This document shows positions 32,749-44,143 of a stretch of DNA of 64,000 nt, piece by piece. A program made the translations under genes and the position numbers. A model generated the notes under the pieces. It made no database searches. It was given only the letters and a program-made list of their open reading frames with translations, and had not been told where the DNA came from. The stretch's first letter is position 1. Each line of letters begins with the position of its first letter. Source of the stretch: Cordilura impudica (lineage: Eukaryota > Arthropoda > Insecta > Diptera > Scathophagidae); assembly GCA_963682025.1 (NCBI GenBank), contig OY821517.1:227082476-227146475 (forward strand), in the 5' to 3' direction.

Positions 32749-33277
32749 TGTTAATGTCAAATCTCGTTTGCCTTGCTTAACTTTCGTGGATGGAGGATAA
32801 CTTGATGGTGCACCAAGTTATTTTGGGCTATTAAATTTGGACTATCCAAACGGTACACAAGGACAGGATTAGGACTAAATTTGTTGAAATTATCAAAGTG
32901 GTACACCAGGATAATTTGTAGAAAACAAAAAGCTCTCTGTATTGTTCTGTTGATTGCCAAGAGGGAAATCACAATTTATTTAATAAATTCATGGTATTTA
33001 AGCCTTTTTACAAAATAAAATTGAGAATGTATAAATAATAAATACAAATAAAACTTGAGAGTAGATAAATAATAAATACGAATAAAAATTGAAAGTAGTT
33101 AAATGTGTATATAAATTAAAATAAAAGAGCAACATTAAAGAGAACAAATGTGTCGACCAACATCGTTCATTCATTTCCCATTGGCAGTCACTACCGCAAA
33201 TATTTACTGCACATTACTGCAAACATTAATTGTCATATAAACAAAACAAAAAAAAAAACAAATCAAAAGAATTAACA
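32749..33277 (-). repeat. 3' LTR of BEL/Pao element 2
   Basis: TGTTA...TAACA ends. It is 529 bp and aligned to 13998-14544. Small deletions near 33210 shorten it. Confidence 0.8.
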
Positions 33278-33354
33278 TATTGCGGCCCCAAAATATAGGT
33301 GACACCAACGGGAAGTGCAAATTAACAATCTTTCGTGAAAAGTGCTGAGATAAG

Positions 33355-34790
33355 CTAACGTGCTGGCTCCATAGAAACGCTCCAGTTAGACCTTGGTGAT
33401 GGGTGTGGAGCAACGGGAAGCTTGGGGACTCTTCGTTTCAATATTTGTTTGATTAGCAGGATAATTGTCAGTGTCAAAATTAGAGGCAGTCCTACATAAC
33501 TGATTGTTAAGCTGTGAACCTTATGATGGATTGTTGTTGCTGGTAAATCTTGTAGTTGCGCATTCAGTTCCGCTTGTAACCGGGTTGTGTTGTCGATAGT
33601 TGACAGGTATGGTAGAGGTTGTGTCAGTATATTCACATTCTGGAGTAGGTGGTAGAACGATATCCCATTGCTGGTATATGATGGATCTACAATTGATGTG
33701 ATAGTCTGGTGACCGTATATGGTAGTCCCATTGGTTTTCATTGTGCATCCCGCTGGGAGAGTAAGTAAGTAAGCTGGTGCCTTCCCAAAACTAAGAACCA
33801 CTTTCTCCATTGACTTGCTCAGTTTAAGTTGCTGTTGAGTTGCGAGCAACCACTGGTTCCTTTTGTAAAGTTGGTACCATACGTTATTGCTGGCAATTAA
33901 TCCAATATTGCAGCTCGAATCAGATTCGATATTGAATAAATGTATTTCACAGCAACAGATTAGAGAACCCTTTTAGAATAAGGCTTGAATGTTCGGGAAT
34001 AAAAAAGTATCGAGCTCAAGTTTATTGCAGTCAAGAAGTTTTGTATCATCCATAGGGAAATATTCGTCACGATGAGCGTTAAGAGCCATCATTTTAGATG
34101 TTGGTATGATTGCCACTAGTGAATTATTTATTGGTTGTGGAACTGGCGTGATATAGTATAAATCGTAGTCATTTTGATGTGCTAGTGGGATGAGCAAGGT
34201 GCAGATTATGTGTTGGATGGAAATTGCGGCATGAGCTGTTACTATACCATACAAATGAAGGATATCTCTGACTGGAAGAGTTAGATCTGCTGGAAGGTTT
34301 GCTTTTATGTTGTCAACTTCAGCAGAAAACTGTTGCGGCGTTAGTAGAATAGGACTTATTCGACTATGATAAGTGTCAGCTACCAAGTTGATCATGGATG
34401 CGCGCATTTTTTGCAAATTGTCTGCAAAGATGAGTAATTGGACGCTTAGAGCCAGGATGAATTGTGATTAATGGTTGATATCATTGTGTGTGAGGTTTAT
34501 TAAACTACTGACTATTAGGTTGAGTTTTTCAAAGTTGGTTAGTTAGTTTTTCGTTAGTTTTTATACTGTTGATGGTCTTAGTCATTTTTTCTGCATATTT
34601 TGAGTCAAGAACTCCAAATAAGGAATTCGCGATATTTCCAACGATGTCTATTGCCCCTCGTTTCTGTCTTCTAGCCAGACATTCTAGACCGGCCTCAATT
34701 TCGTTCTGAAGATCTTGGATTATTGAGAAGTTTCCATTCGGCGATGATTGGCGTGACCAATATTTTCAAAGTATAAGCCATGGTTGCTTG
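33355..34790 (-). pseudogene. Env (F-type) of BEL/Pao element 2
   Basis: C-terminal 164-codon piece with the membrane span (33849-33355), ectodomain helices (34416-33973), and a segment near 34660-34580 with the basic cleavage-like motif and fusion-peptide-like start seen in element 1. The putative signal peptide (MLMLLELLFPLIIC) lies at the end of the integrase frame, near 34850. A 50-bp deletion near 34719, relative to element 1, and frame breaks disrupt it. Confidence 0.72.
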
Positions 34791-36213
34791 TGATCTGCTT
34801 GTAGGCAACTTGCTGGCAGATAATTAATGGAAACAAAAGTTCTAGGAGCATCAGCATACTTGTTGTAGTTAGGGCATAAAGTTTTGGGGGTAGTGTCCTG
34901 TTGTTTTTACCGTTGGGTGAACTGCTTCTTTTACGTGTTGAGTTGGTGTGCTCTAATTCGTCGTCAGCTGTCGTTGTTGGTGATTCGAGAGGAAGCGGAG
35001 CTAGTAGATGAATTGCTCGCTTGATGACGCCTTTAGACGTTTTGACAACCGCTGTTCGGATGACGCCATCTGAACCTGGGTATACATTGATGACCTTTCC
35101 GAGATGCCACGTCATGACCAGTGAGCTATCCTTGATTATGACTATGGTCCCTTGCTGCAAATTTTGGGCCTTAGTTTGCCACTTGTTACGCTGCTGAAGT
35201 CCGTTAAGGGATTCCTGTGACCATCGGTTCCAAAATTGATGTTTTATTCGCGATACCAATTCCCATCGTTTGGCAAGTGGTTTTGAGGTTGATTGTGCAG
35301 TTGCGTCGACTTGTGCCGTGAGAGTTTCACCAATCAAGAAATGGCCACGCGTGAGTGCAACCTCGTCATTAGGGTTGCTTGACAAAGGGGCTATTGGTCT
35401 CGAATTGAGGATGGCTTCGACCTCTATTATAACGGTTTCCATTTCTTCATAAGTCAGAGATGCATTTGCCATTTCTTTAACCAGTAACCTTTTGGCGGAT
35501 TTGACTGCAGCCTCCAACAATCCCCCGAAATGCGGGGCTCGAGGAGGAATAAAATGGAAATTAATACTTTTGCTGGCACACTCTCGTTGGATTTGTTCTT
35601 GAGCAGTTGTAGGGAATAAAGCAGTCGACAATTCTGCTAGTTGATTTCGAGCTCCTACAAAATTTGTTACATTGTCACAATAAAGATGCTGACAGTGGCT
35701 CCTACGACTAATAAATTGCTTCAGCGCCACGATGAAGGCGTCAGTTGTAAGGTCTGTTACTAGTTCTAGATGAACTGCTTTTGTGGAAAAGCAGCAGAAA
35801 ACCGCAATGTACGCCTTTTGGGGTCGTTTTCCTGTGGTTTTGAAGTGAACCCATAATGCGCCACAACTAGTCAACAATTATTCAACTCCTGCATTAATGA
35901 AGGACGCTGGCGTTACTCTTCTTTCTGGTAAATTTCCCATGATTTGCTGAAGAATTTTTGGTTTCGGTCTTGCACATTGGACACATTTATGCACCGTTTC
36001 TCGAGCCATGTGTTTGCCTTTGATGGGCCAAAAGCAGTGTCTTACGGTTGCAAGGAGTGCGCTAGGACCGAAACGTTGATTTTCTTTATGTACCGACCCA
36101 AAGATCAGTTTGCTAATGGTATCTTTGTAGAGCAGTAATATTGGGTGTTTGGCATTAAACGATAAAGTAGTAGTAGATCTACCTCCAACTCTTAGAAAGT
36201 TATGTTCGTCCAA
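34720..36213 (-). pseudogene. Integrase of BEL/Pao element 2
   Basis: Zinc-binding region (RHCFWPIKGKHMARETVHKCVQC, 36213-35878), then the catalytic core. The second Asp is in YCDNVTNFVGA and the Glu in GGLLEAAVKSAK, followed by the DUF5641-like tail (FWNRWSQESLNGLQQR; GVIRTAVVKTSKG). The segment that should hold the first catalytic Asp is damaged at 35870-35890 by an 11-bp local duplication ('gttga...gttga') that introduces a stop. Confidence 0.88.
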
Positions 36214-36219
36214 AAATGG

Positions 36220-37260
36220 TCATAAGCTTTTAATTTGACTCGATGTCTTGAGTTCCTTTTGTTTCTTCAATTGATGAACCTCGTCCTTAAAGGCATATTG
36301 TTGGGTGATTCGAACAATGATGGCAAGCGCGTCGTGAAGTTCCAACGGTGTCAGCGTTCGCTGATTATAGATGTATCCCATAATTCGAAGAAGCGTTTTC
36401 AATGAATTCCTGTGGTTGATGCTGTGCAGATAGGTTTCAGTATTGACAGCAACCAGTGAGTTGTAAGGGCTTTGCTTCTGTTCAATGATCGCTTCGTCGG
36501 AGCTTAAACAAAAAGTAGGAGGTCAATGCTTCTCGTCTCCCAATGCTTCTCGTGGCCCATACATCCAGTGGGGTGTATGTTGTAACGGTTGTGGATCCAA
36601 TCCTCCTGATATGATATCTGCTGGGTTGTCTTTAGAACTCACATGCCGCCATTGCTCAGGGAAGGTGCTTTCTTGAATTGAAGCAATTCGATTTGCGACA
36701 AATGTATGAAAGAGGGATTATCTTGAATTTATCCAGGCTAAAACTATTTTTGAATCGGACCAGTAGAATGTTGGTGTTGTATTCATTTCCAAATCGAGTT
36801 TAACCTGCCAAGGTAGCACCTAGCTGGGCAGTGCATAATTCCAACCTTGGGAGTGTTTGCTGTTTGAGAGGAGCTATACGAGATTTCGCACATAGCAAGT
36901 ATACGATGACGGTTTTATTTGGTAGCAATGTTCTAACATATATTGCAGCACCATACGCCGTGAAAACATGAACATGAAGTTGTGTCTTGCTAGGGATACC
37001 TCCCTTATAGACATGCCGATGTGCCTGAAAGTTTTTAAGTTCACATAGATTACTTCGGAAATTTCGCCACCGTGAATCAAATTCTGACGGCACAGCCTCG
37101 TCCCATGAAAGATTCAAGGTCCATAATTCTTGGATAAATATTTTTGCTCTGACGACTTCTGGGGATAGTAGCCCGAGTTGGTCAAAAAGGCGCGCTAGAT
37201 CTGACGTTACTGTCCTTTTAGTCACAGCTTTGATTGGTTGTATGTTCACCTTGATCTTAA
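36220..37260 (-). pseudogene. RNase H / A17-type region of BEL/Pao element 2
   Basis: 37249-36800 encodes the connection region (DLARLFDQLGLLSP, then IFIQELW) and the PLKQQTLPRLELCTAQLGA signature typical of BEL/Pao. 36402-36220 is the part before integrase. Between them (36410-36800) the reading is fragmented. Confidence 0.78.
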
Positions 37261-37371
37261 GTAGGTAATCTTAGATAGCCACACTAATCCCAATGCCTTT
37301 GCGCAATCCATTTCGTCGGTGCAGAAATCTAGGTTGATTTCTTAATCATCATTGGGAATGTTGCGGAGCAA

Positions 37372-38040
37372 TTATGTGTGATTTGCGCACCACTTCCTTA
37401 AATGGAACCCATACTTAACCATGGCATGTTGCAGTTGGCGTTGAGTGTCTATAGCTGTGCTCAAACTGTGGGCTCCACCTAACCCGTCATCGACATAGGA
37501 ACTCCTTTCGAGAAAGCTGGCTGCTAAAGGTAATTGCATCTTATTGTCATGACTTATTTCTTTCAAACATTTGATTGACAGGTATGGCGCTGACCTAGTG
37601 CCATATGGGACTGTGTTTAACTGAAAGTAACTGATAGGCTCAGAAGCATTAGGCCGCCACAGGATTACCTGGTACTGTCGGTCCTTGGGTGGATAACTAT
37701 TTGGCGGTACATTTTTTCTATATCTGTAGTGAAAACGAAACGCGGCAGCCGAAATCGCATTTTGTAGTGGTGGCACAGTGTGCAAAATGTCATTCAATGA
37801 TTTTACTGATGCTGTTTTCGCTGAAGCATCGAAGACCACCCTAAGTTTAGTGGTGCTGCTATCAGGTCGTAAAACGCAGTGGTGAGGGATAAAGTATTTA
37901 TGCCCCCTTACATCGTCTATTTGAATTTTTGACATGTGCCCCGATGTTTCATACTCCTTCATAAAATGCCCGTATTGATCCTTTAGTGAAGGGTCTTTCG
38001 ATAATCGCCGTTCTAATGAGAGGAATGCTATATGAAGCTC
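37372..38040 (-). pseudogene. Reverse transcriptase of BEL/Pao element 2
   Basis: LRVVFDASAKTASVKSLNDIL, then QYQVILWRPNASEPISYFQLN, YGTRSAPYLSIKCL and the catalytic YVDD. The segment with the first catalytic Asp (after the PPLQN region) is lost through a frame change near 37720. A frameshift upstream at about 38000 separates it from protease. Confidence 0.86.
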
Positions 38041-38194
38041 CTAGTGAAGACGGTTCAGTACAAAATGGAAGTCGTACTACGAATCGACCTTCTTTGTTAC
38101 GAGTTGAATGCTGATTAAAATGTGTCTTACGTTGTGCGTCATAAGGAGATAATTGTTGCTGATTGTTTTCGACTTCATCGAGTTTCCAAAATCG

Positions 38195-38650
38195 CTAAAT
38201 CGCCATGTTCATTTTATCCTCTTCAGTTAGGACACCGCATACTGCTGAGGATAGGTGCTTACCAGCTACCTTCCCTGATGCTATCTCACCAAGAGTTGTA
38301 CTTTGGAACGTTGGGGGGTCACCAAACAATTTGATTTGTCCGATCGAAAGTAGTTGGTGGTAATATTCCGCCCCTAACAAAATGTCGATTTTGTCTGGAC
38401 GGTTAAGGGTTGGGTCAGCCAGTGTTATATTGTTGGAAATCGACCACTTATCTGTGGTGAGCAGTTGAGCGGGTTGTGGAGCAATTATTTGTGGTAGTAA
38501 AATTGATGTAGCCCTTGCTGGGAGTCCAAGCCGGGTGACTAATAGCTTCGTAATAAGGTTGACTCGTGATCCTGAGTCAAGAATTGCCTTGCATTCAGTT
38601 TCCAAATGCAATGTTTGGTGAAATTGGTACCATTGAAGCAGTTGACACAT
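38195..38650 (-). pseudogene. Aspartic protease of BEL/Pao element 2
   Basis: The active-site motif CKAILDSGSRVNLIT (D-S-G) near the N-terminus is followed by KIDILLGAEYY, typical of BEL/Pao proteases that mature Gag-Pol. The frame is open for 151 codons but disconnected from Gag and RT. Confidence 0.8.
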
Positions 38651-38674
38651 AATTTATGCTTCTGTCTGTTATGT

Positions 38675-40127
38675 TTAAGTCTGTTGGCTGGGCTTAGCTG
38701 GTTGAAGTCGTTGCATCGATATAATGGGTGATAATCTTGTTTGTAGCCTATGCATTATCGGTTTTTGTGACGTTGGGATTGTGCCGCAAGTGTGCAGGTT
38801 TTGATAGGGGACCGGGTTTCGCCTTGTATCCCATTGCCTCAATAATGTGGAAATATTTCTCGAGGAAGGCAAGAAATTAGCTAATTGGTTGTAACTCCTT
38901 TGGGTTGGAAATCGACTGCTCATATTGAGTGTGGACGGTTTTGTCCAACTTTTTAACCAGTAAATGTATTAAGAGCGGATCCCACGATGAAATTTGAAGT
39001 CCCATGTTGGAGAGTGCTGCCAAATATTCTTTCGTTGTGTCGTGCAATCGTTTAATAGCACTTAATGTGGATGCACCAGATGGTTGGTCAATTAGTCGTT
39101 GAACCACGGTCGCCACGATTATTCTTTTGTTGTTATATCGATCCTGCAACAGTTGCCAGGCAGCTGGGTAATTTTCTTCCGCGAGATGGTTAATGAGGCC
39201 TGCTGCTTCACCCATGACGTTGGTTTTCAAATACCACATTTTATGATGGTCGGACATTTGCTGCTCATGAACAATTTTCGTTAATAGGTCGGAGAAAGAT
39301 GTCCATTTCATGTAATCACCGTCAAATTTGGTTATGTTGACCACGGGTAATGGTAGAGCAGATGGTCTAGCCATAGTTTCTGTGGTTGAGTGGTAGTGTT
39401 GTCTGTTGGCAGTGGTGAGCTGGATGACTGCTTACTGGGAAGCTTGTTCGAGGTGAACATATCTTCTTGAATCGTAGCCTGCGATGTCTGGGTCGGGATA
39501 TTTGTCCAACACTTCATCATTGAGCCATTACAGTTGCTGCCATAATTGGGTGATGGTGCCCTTTTTTACCTCATAATACGACTCATCCTGACCTGTTTGC
39601 AGGTGAAGGCCTTCTAGCTGTCGAGTAAGAGCTGCCATTTTTCCAATAGACCGACTGATTAGTCCATCGTGACCATTTGCAGATGTATTAGCTGCACCTA
39701 CTGCATCTGCTTATGGCTGAGCTTAGTTCGCAGCATTGGAGTCAGCAACCTTTTTGCCACTAGTTTCTTTGCCTTGAGTATCAAGCTCGCGTTCCATGAT
39801 CTCTATGAACTTTACTGCCAATACCTGAATTCGAGTGTAGTAGTTGGATGTAAAGTACTCATCGGATGTGTCTACATCCTTTAAGCCCCGCAACTCATTA
39901 TCAGCAGTGTCGAACTCTGCCCACGATGTTTTGATACGGGATCCTGATAATAAGTTGCTGTTTTCCGTCAGGCTGAGTCCTTGGTAAAAATTCGGACAAT
40001 AACGGCAATAGATTGCCCAGTTTCGTTCAGATGGTGAAGGAGTTGCTTTGCTGATTTTGCCATGGTGGTTTCGATTACGCTTTGGTCTGCTTACGGTTGA
40101 TGCTTTGCGGCTGGGCGCATGTCGCAA
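38675..40127 (-). pseudogene. Gag of BEL/Pao element 2 (DUF1759-like)
   Basis: N-terminal 134 codons (40127-39723), then the DUF1759-like capsid part (39374-38877): LPVVNITKFDGDYMKWTSFSD, VMGEAAGLINHL, AAWQLLQDRY. The expected C-terminal Cys knuckles fall in a shifted frame (38923-38675). At least three frame breaks. Confidence 0.82.
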
Positions 40128-40335
40128 GCTACAACCTATAGCTTGTAGCTTGTGGCTGGGCGCTTGTAGCTTTATAGCTTGCGTAGAGGTTGCGGCTGGG
40201 TGCTTGTAGCGTTATAGCATGCGGCTGGGTGCTTGTAGCTTTATAGCTTACGGCTTAGCTCTTGTAGCTTTATAGCTTGCGGCTGGGCGCTTATAGTGTT
40301 ATAGCATGCGGATGAGCGCTTGTAGCTTTGGGTAG
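40085..40335 (-). repeat. 29-bp tandem array in the BEL/Pao leader
   Basis: Units near 'gcggctgggtgcttgtagc' + 'tttatagctt', about 6-7 imperfect copies, between the primer-binding site and the Gag start. Confidence 0.88.
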
Positions 40336-40366
40336 AACGCTGGTGGACTATGCGAAAATTGCAGTT

Positions 40367-40382
40367 CCTGTCACGGTCGCCA
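40367..40382 (-). promoter_or_regulatory. Primer-binding site of BEL/Pao element 2
   Basis: The minus strand reads TGGCGACCGTGACAGG, the form used with tRNA-Arg by several insect LTR elements. It lies 3 nt inside the 5' LTR. Confidence 0.75.
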
Positions 40383-40385
40383 ATA

Positions 40386-40712
40386 TGTTAATGCCAAGAC
40401 TCGTTTCCCTTGCTTAACTTTCGTGGATGAAGGATAACTTGGTGGTACACCAAGTTATTTAGGGATATAAAATTTGGACCATCCAAGTGGTACACAAGCC
40501 CAGGATTGGGACTTAATATGTTGAAAGTGGTACACCAGGATAATATGTAGAAAACAAAAAGTTCTCGACGTTGTGTTGTTGATTGCCAAGAGGGAATTCA
40601 CAATTTATATAATAAATTTACAAAATAAAATTGAGAGTGTATAAATAATAAATACAAATAAAAATTGAGAGTAAATAAGTAATAAATATGAATAAAAGTT
40701 GAAAGTAGATAA
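40386..40712 (-). repeat. 5' LTR of BEL/Pao element 2, truncated
   Basis: It aligns with 13998-14350 but stops at 40712, where the 443-bp repeat begins. About 200 bp of the LTR (including its outer end) is missing. Confidence 0.78.
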
Positions 40713-41153
40713 TAATTTTTTGTTTGTTAGATTTATCGTCATTTTTCAGACATATTGCAATTACTACTGTAATTAATATGCAATTTTTAATTTTGTTTAA
40801 ATGGTGCGTGGTAAAGAAGAAGAAAGCATATATTTCAAAAATTCATAACTGCACTGTGTACTTAATCGGACCGGTTTCTGGAATTTCAGCCTTCATCAGC
40901 GATTTATTGAACATTGTGATAATTGTTATGTTTTAATTGAATAGATTGTTTCTATATGAAAATTTTTTCTACTTAGGGCGGCCGTGAGGTTTTGAACCGT
41001 GAACCTTCACATACACTCGTACTTGCACTTTTTGGTCAGCGCTTTAACACACTCACCTAAAGTCAGGCCTACGAGCAGTGTGGTTAGTTTTCAGTTTTCG
41101 TACAATACAGCTTTACTTTGTATTAATTTCAGAAGATACAACTCTGTCCAAAC
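40711..41153 (-). repeat. 443-bp tRNA-headed repeat with hammerhead, copy 1
   Basis: On the minus strand it begins with a tRNA-like segment (about 41090-40980): a box-A-like TAGGTGAGTGTG, GTTAAAGCGCTGA and a box-B-like GGTTCAAAACC, resembling tRNA-Ser/Leu. A hammerhead motif (40904-40864) and an AT-rich tail follow. The layout suits a Pol III-driven SINE. Copy 2 starts 603 bp on; the 160 bp between the copies is not repeated. Confidence 0.72.
40864..40904 (-). ncRNA. Hammerhead-ribozyme-like motif, copy 1
   Basis: AATCG (stem I), CTGATGA, then stem II with a mutated arm (GGC versus TCC), GAAA, then a self-complementary ACCGGT (stem III) and C as the cleavage nucleotide, then CGATT closing stem I (5 bp). 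An A·A mismatch sits at the base of stem II. Confidence 0.62.
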
Positions 41154-41313
41154 AAACAATCGTTATTTTTGAATTTTGAATATTTTTGCATTTATACTTC
41201 TAATTTCCACTATTCTCAGTTTTCGTAAGAGTTGTCATATGAGATGTACGGTTTTTTGTACATACCTACATATGCACTTTACATATATTTGAGATGACGC
41301 TTTGAAGCGAAGA

Positions 41314-41756
41314 AGAAATTTTTTGTTTGTTAGATTTATCGTCATTTTTCAGACATATTGCAATTACTACTGTAATTAATATGCAATTTTTAATTTTGTT
41401 TAAATGGTGCGTGGTAAAGAAGAAGAAAGCATATATTTCAAAAATTCATAACTGCACTGTGTACTTAATCGGACCGGTTTCTGGCATTTCAGCCTTCATC
41501 AGCGATTTATTGAACATTGTGATAATTGTTATGTTTTAATTGAATAGATTGTTTCTATATGAAAATTTTTTCTACTTAGGGCGGCCGTGAGGTTTTGAAC
41601 CGTGAACCTTCACATACACTCGTACTTGCACTTTTTGGTCAGCGCTTTAACACACTCACCTAAAGTCAGGCCTACGAGCAGTGTGGTTAGTTTTCAGTTT
41701 TCGTACCATACAGCTTTACTTTGTATTAATTTCAGAAGATACAACTCTGTCCAAAG
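41314..41756 (-). repeat. 443-bp tRNA-headed repeat with hammerhead, copy 2
   Basis: Nearly identical to 40711-41153. The visible changes are in stem II of the hammerhead and one base near 41706. It ends at 'ctctgtccaaa' before unrelated sequence. Confidence 0.74.
41467..41507 (-). ncRNA. Hammerhead-ribozyme-like motif, copy 2
   Basis: Same as copy 1, but stem II is fully paired (GGC with GCC, loop TGAAAT). Stem I is AATCG/CGATT, stem III is the palindrome ACCGGT, and the cores CTGATGA and GAAA are canonical. The minimal stem III is of the kind expected to act best as a dimer. It is the best hammerhead candidate in the window. Confidence 0.68.
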
Positions 41757-41794
41757 GTTCAAGGTTATATGAAAAAAAAATTTTTTTTGTCTGA

Positions 41795-41865
41795 CTTAAT
41801 TGTGATTCGAACTTGGGATATAAAGTTCAAAAGCAAGCGCTCTACGCACTCAGCTACCAAGATGT
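41795..41865 (-). repeat. tRNA-like segment (probable SINE head)
   Basis: The minus strand has TAGCTGAGTGCGTAGAGC (D-arm/box A) and AAGTTCGAATC (T-loop/box B) about 40 nt apart. Acceptor-stem pairing is not evident and a T/A-rich run follows, so a SINE head or decayed tRNA is more likely than an active gene. Confidence 0.55.
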
Positions 41866-41959
41866 TTCTGATGTAATCAAATGATTGTAAGTACATCGCA
41901 TAACGTTGAATCCTTGTAGTTGAGAGTATAGGCAATCATTTTGTAGGTGATAATATCTG

Positions 41960-43610
41960 TGAAACCGGTTTGTTATCCGTTACCAAAATAAATTCCTGGC
42001 CTAAAAGGTACTGATAAAATTTTGTGACACCGAATATTATGGCATAAACCTCTTTGTCGCTTTGGCTGTACATTTTCTGAGTGCTTAATAATGTTTATGA
42101 AGCAAATTGTATTGGTTTCTCTGAGTCTGTGACTTAATAGGGCTCCACCTCCATATGGAATTGCATCCACAACTAAAATCAGTGGCATCTTTGGGTTATA
42201 ATGTACTAATATAGTATTTGACTGCATCCTTTTCTTCACTTCATTAAATGAATTTTCACAGTCACTGTTCCAAATAAAGGTAACGCCTTTTTTAACTAAT
42301 TGTTGATGGGGTATAATATGGTACTTTGTATATTTTGTATAAAATGACCATAATAATTTATTATCCCAACGATTGCTCGAACTTCATCTGTATTAGTAGG
42401 TCTTTTCATATTTTGTATTGCTCTGATTCTGTTCTTCATTTTACCGATTCCATTTCTGTTAATAACATATCTACAGTATTCTATTTAATTTTTCATCCAG
42501 ACATTTAATCTCATGTTATGCTCAATTAGTCGCTTCAAAATTTCTTCGATTCTTTTTAAATGTAAATCATCATTTTCGGCAGCGATCTTGATATCGTCAA
42601 GGAATACGGATACCCCTGGTATATCTCGCAGTATTTGTTCCATAAATCTTGCCATTTTGCGGGATCGCATGCTACTCCAAACATTATTCGTGTTGGTCTT
42701 AAAATTTACGATCATCAGGATGCACTTCTGGCAGAAATATGCTTGAGATAAATCTATCTTAGAAAAGTTTTTTCCTCCCGACATTGTACTATACAACTCC
42801 TCGATCGTAGGTATTATCATAACAGGATTAATTGTGACCTTGAAATCTCCACAGATGCGCATACCTCTATCTTTTTTCGGTACTACCACTATTGTCGTGG
42901 CCCACTCACTCGAGTATACCTCTTCGAGAAACCCTTCTGAAATCTGCCTTTCTAGTTCTCTTTCAGCAGCAATCATCAAGGAAAAAGGAACTTTTCTTGC
43001 CTAAAGGACTTAAGTGTCGCCTCAGGTTTTATATATATTCTTGTCCGGTGGCCTTTAACCTTTCCAGCAGTTATCGATTGTAGCCATTCGAATTTCTTCA
43101 GTATCGCTTGTAACTAAGTTTCCACCTAAAATTCTTGTACATTACCCACTTGTTCATTCATTCTCTTAAATATTTTTGACCAGTTACATTTTACAATTCT
43201 TAACCATTCCCGGCCAAGTAGTGGTGCAGTAACTGTATAAGTTTGTGTCATTTTCGTAAAGTCTCCATTTGCCAAAGTACTTCCTCGCATCGTCAACGCT
43301 CATGATAGTCACGGGAGCACCTGTATCAATTTCAAAATTTATTAATATTTTATTTACTTTCAAATTGCAAAATAATTTGGAACGATTTGAAACCGTTTAC
43401 AGTTTTTTATCTCCTCTTCCCAAATTTGGAGCATATCCTCTATGCAGACGCCAACCCTTTCCCTTCAATTTGGTTCAATTGTCGTTTCTCCTTTAAGCAT
43501 ACTCGCCTTAAATGTCCCTTTATTGAGCAAAAACTGCAAATGGTTTCCTTGTGTCTGCACTCATTTGCTAAATGTTGACCGTTGCCGTAGCGGTAAAACA
43601 TCTTTTTAAT
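41960..43610 (-). pseudogene. Pol of a Mag-like Ty3/gypsy element
   Basis: Right to left: a C-x2-C-x4-H-x4-C nucleocapsid knuckle (CSFCSIKGHLRRVC, about 43540), protease DTGAPVTIMS (about 43320), RT (LERQISEGFLEEVYSSEWATTIVVVPKK; ICGDFKV; KIDLSQAY; catalytic FLDDIKIAA, 42979-42485) and RNase H start (VLVHYNPKMPLILVVDA, 42230-42160). The RT lacks the block between the first catalytic Asp and the FMEQIL segment in proper frame. Integrase was not seen. Several frameshifts. Confidence 0.82.
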
Positions 43611-43699
43611 CGTTTTTTGTATATTTTCAAAAATGTTTTTTTTGGTCTGTGACCCGACACCATATCAATGGTAGTTTCGTTGCGTATTGTTTGTTGTAA

Positions 43700-44143
43700 T
43701 TACACTGTACCCTTTTCAGCACTTTCAAATGTTTTAGCTGTCATGAGTGCGACTTTGTATTTTTTGATTATTTATTCCAAAAACGAATTGGTTCCGTATG
43801 GTTGTATCTAAGTATGTGCCAAAATTGCAATCTATAGCCTCAATCCAGTTAAGTGCTCTTCACAAGATTCTTTTTCTTTCTGTTTTCTTAAGTGAAATCT
43901 GTAATTTTCTAAGATTTCGTTCGGTTTGGGGTCGTAGTACTCACTAAGAATGGCTTTTATCTCTTCATACGTTTTATTTTCTGTATATGTATTTTTGTAT
44001 ATGTATTTTTTTCCTTTGGAAACATCGCAATTAAAAATACTCAACGCGAGGCGTGCCACCCAGCGAGACCAAGTGGACATATTTATATCAAAACCGGTGA
44101 TTTGAGTTTTTATATTGGCAGTTACATCGTTAGCGGTCGCCAT
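43700..44143 (-). pseudogene. Gag of the Mag-like Ty3/gypsy element
   Basis: The 103-codon reading from 44143 has the capsid C-terminal-type segment TYEEIKAILSEYYDPKPNEI followed by ENYRFHLRKQKE, common in this lineage. Truncated or frameshifted relative to a normal Gag. Confidence 0.7.

Larger units (their letters stand above)
32749..40712 (-). mobile_element. BEL/Pao element 2 (with env), near full length but decayed
   Basis: Right to left: partial 5' LTR, primer-binding site, tandem-repeat leader, Gag, protease, RT, RNase H/A17 region, integrase, Env, polypurine region, 3' LTR. Every gene has at least one break. Order and motifs fit BEL/Pao with an acquired envelope. Confidence 0.9.

Noticed and set aside
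40724..40936. A 70-codon ORF repeated identically at 41327-41539
   Set aside because: Identity comes from the 443-bp repeat; it is antisense to the tRNA-headed unit and has no family motif.
41795..41865. Functional tRNA gene
   Set aside because: Box A and box B are present, but acceptor and T stems do not pair convincingly and it is followed by an A/T run as in SINEs.
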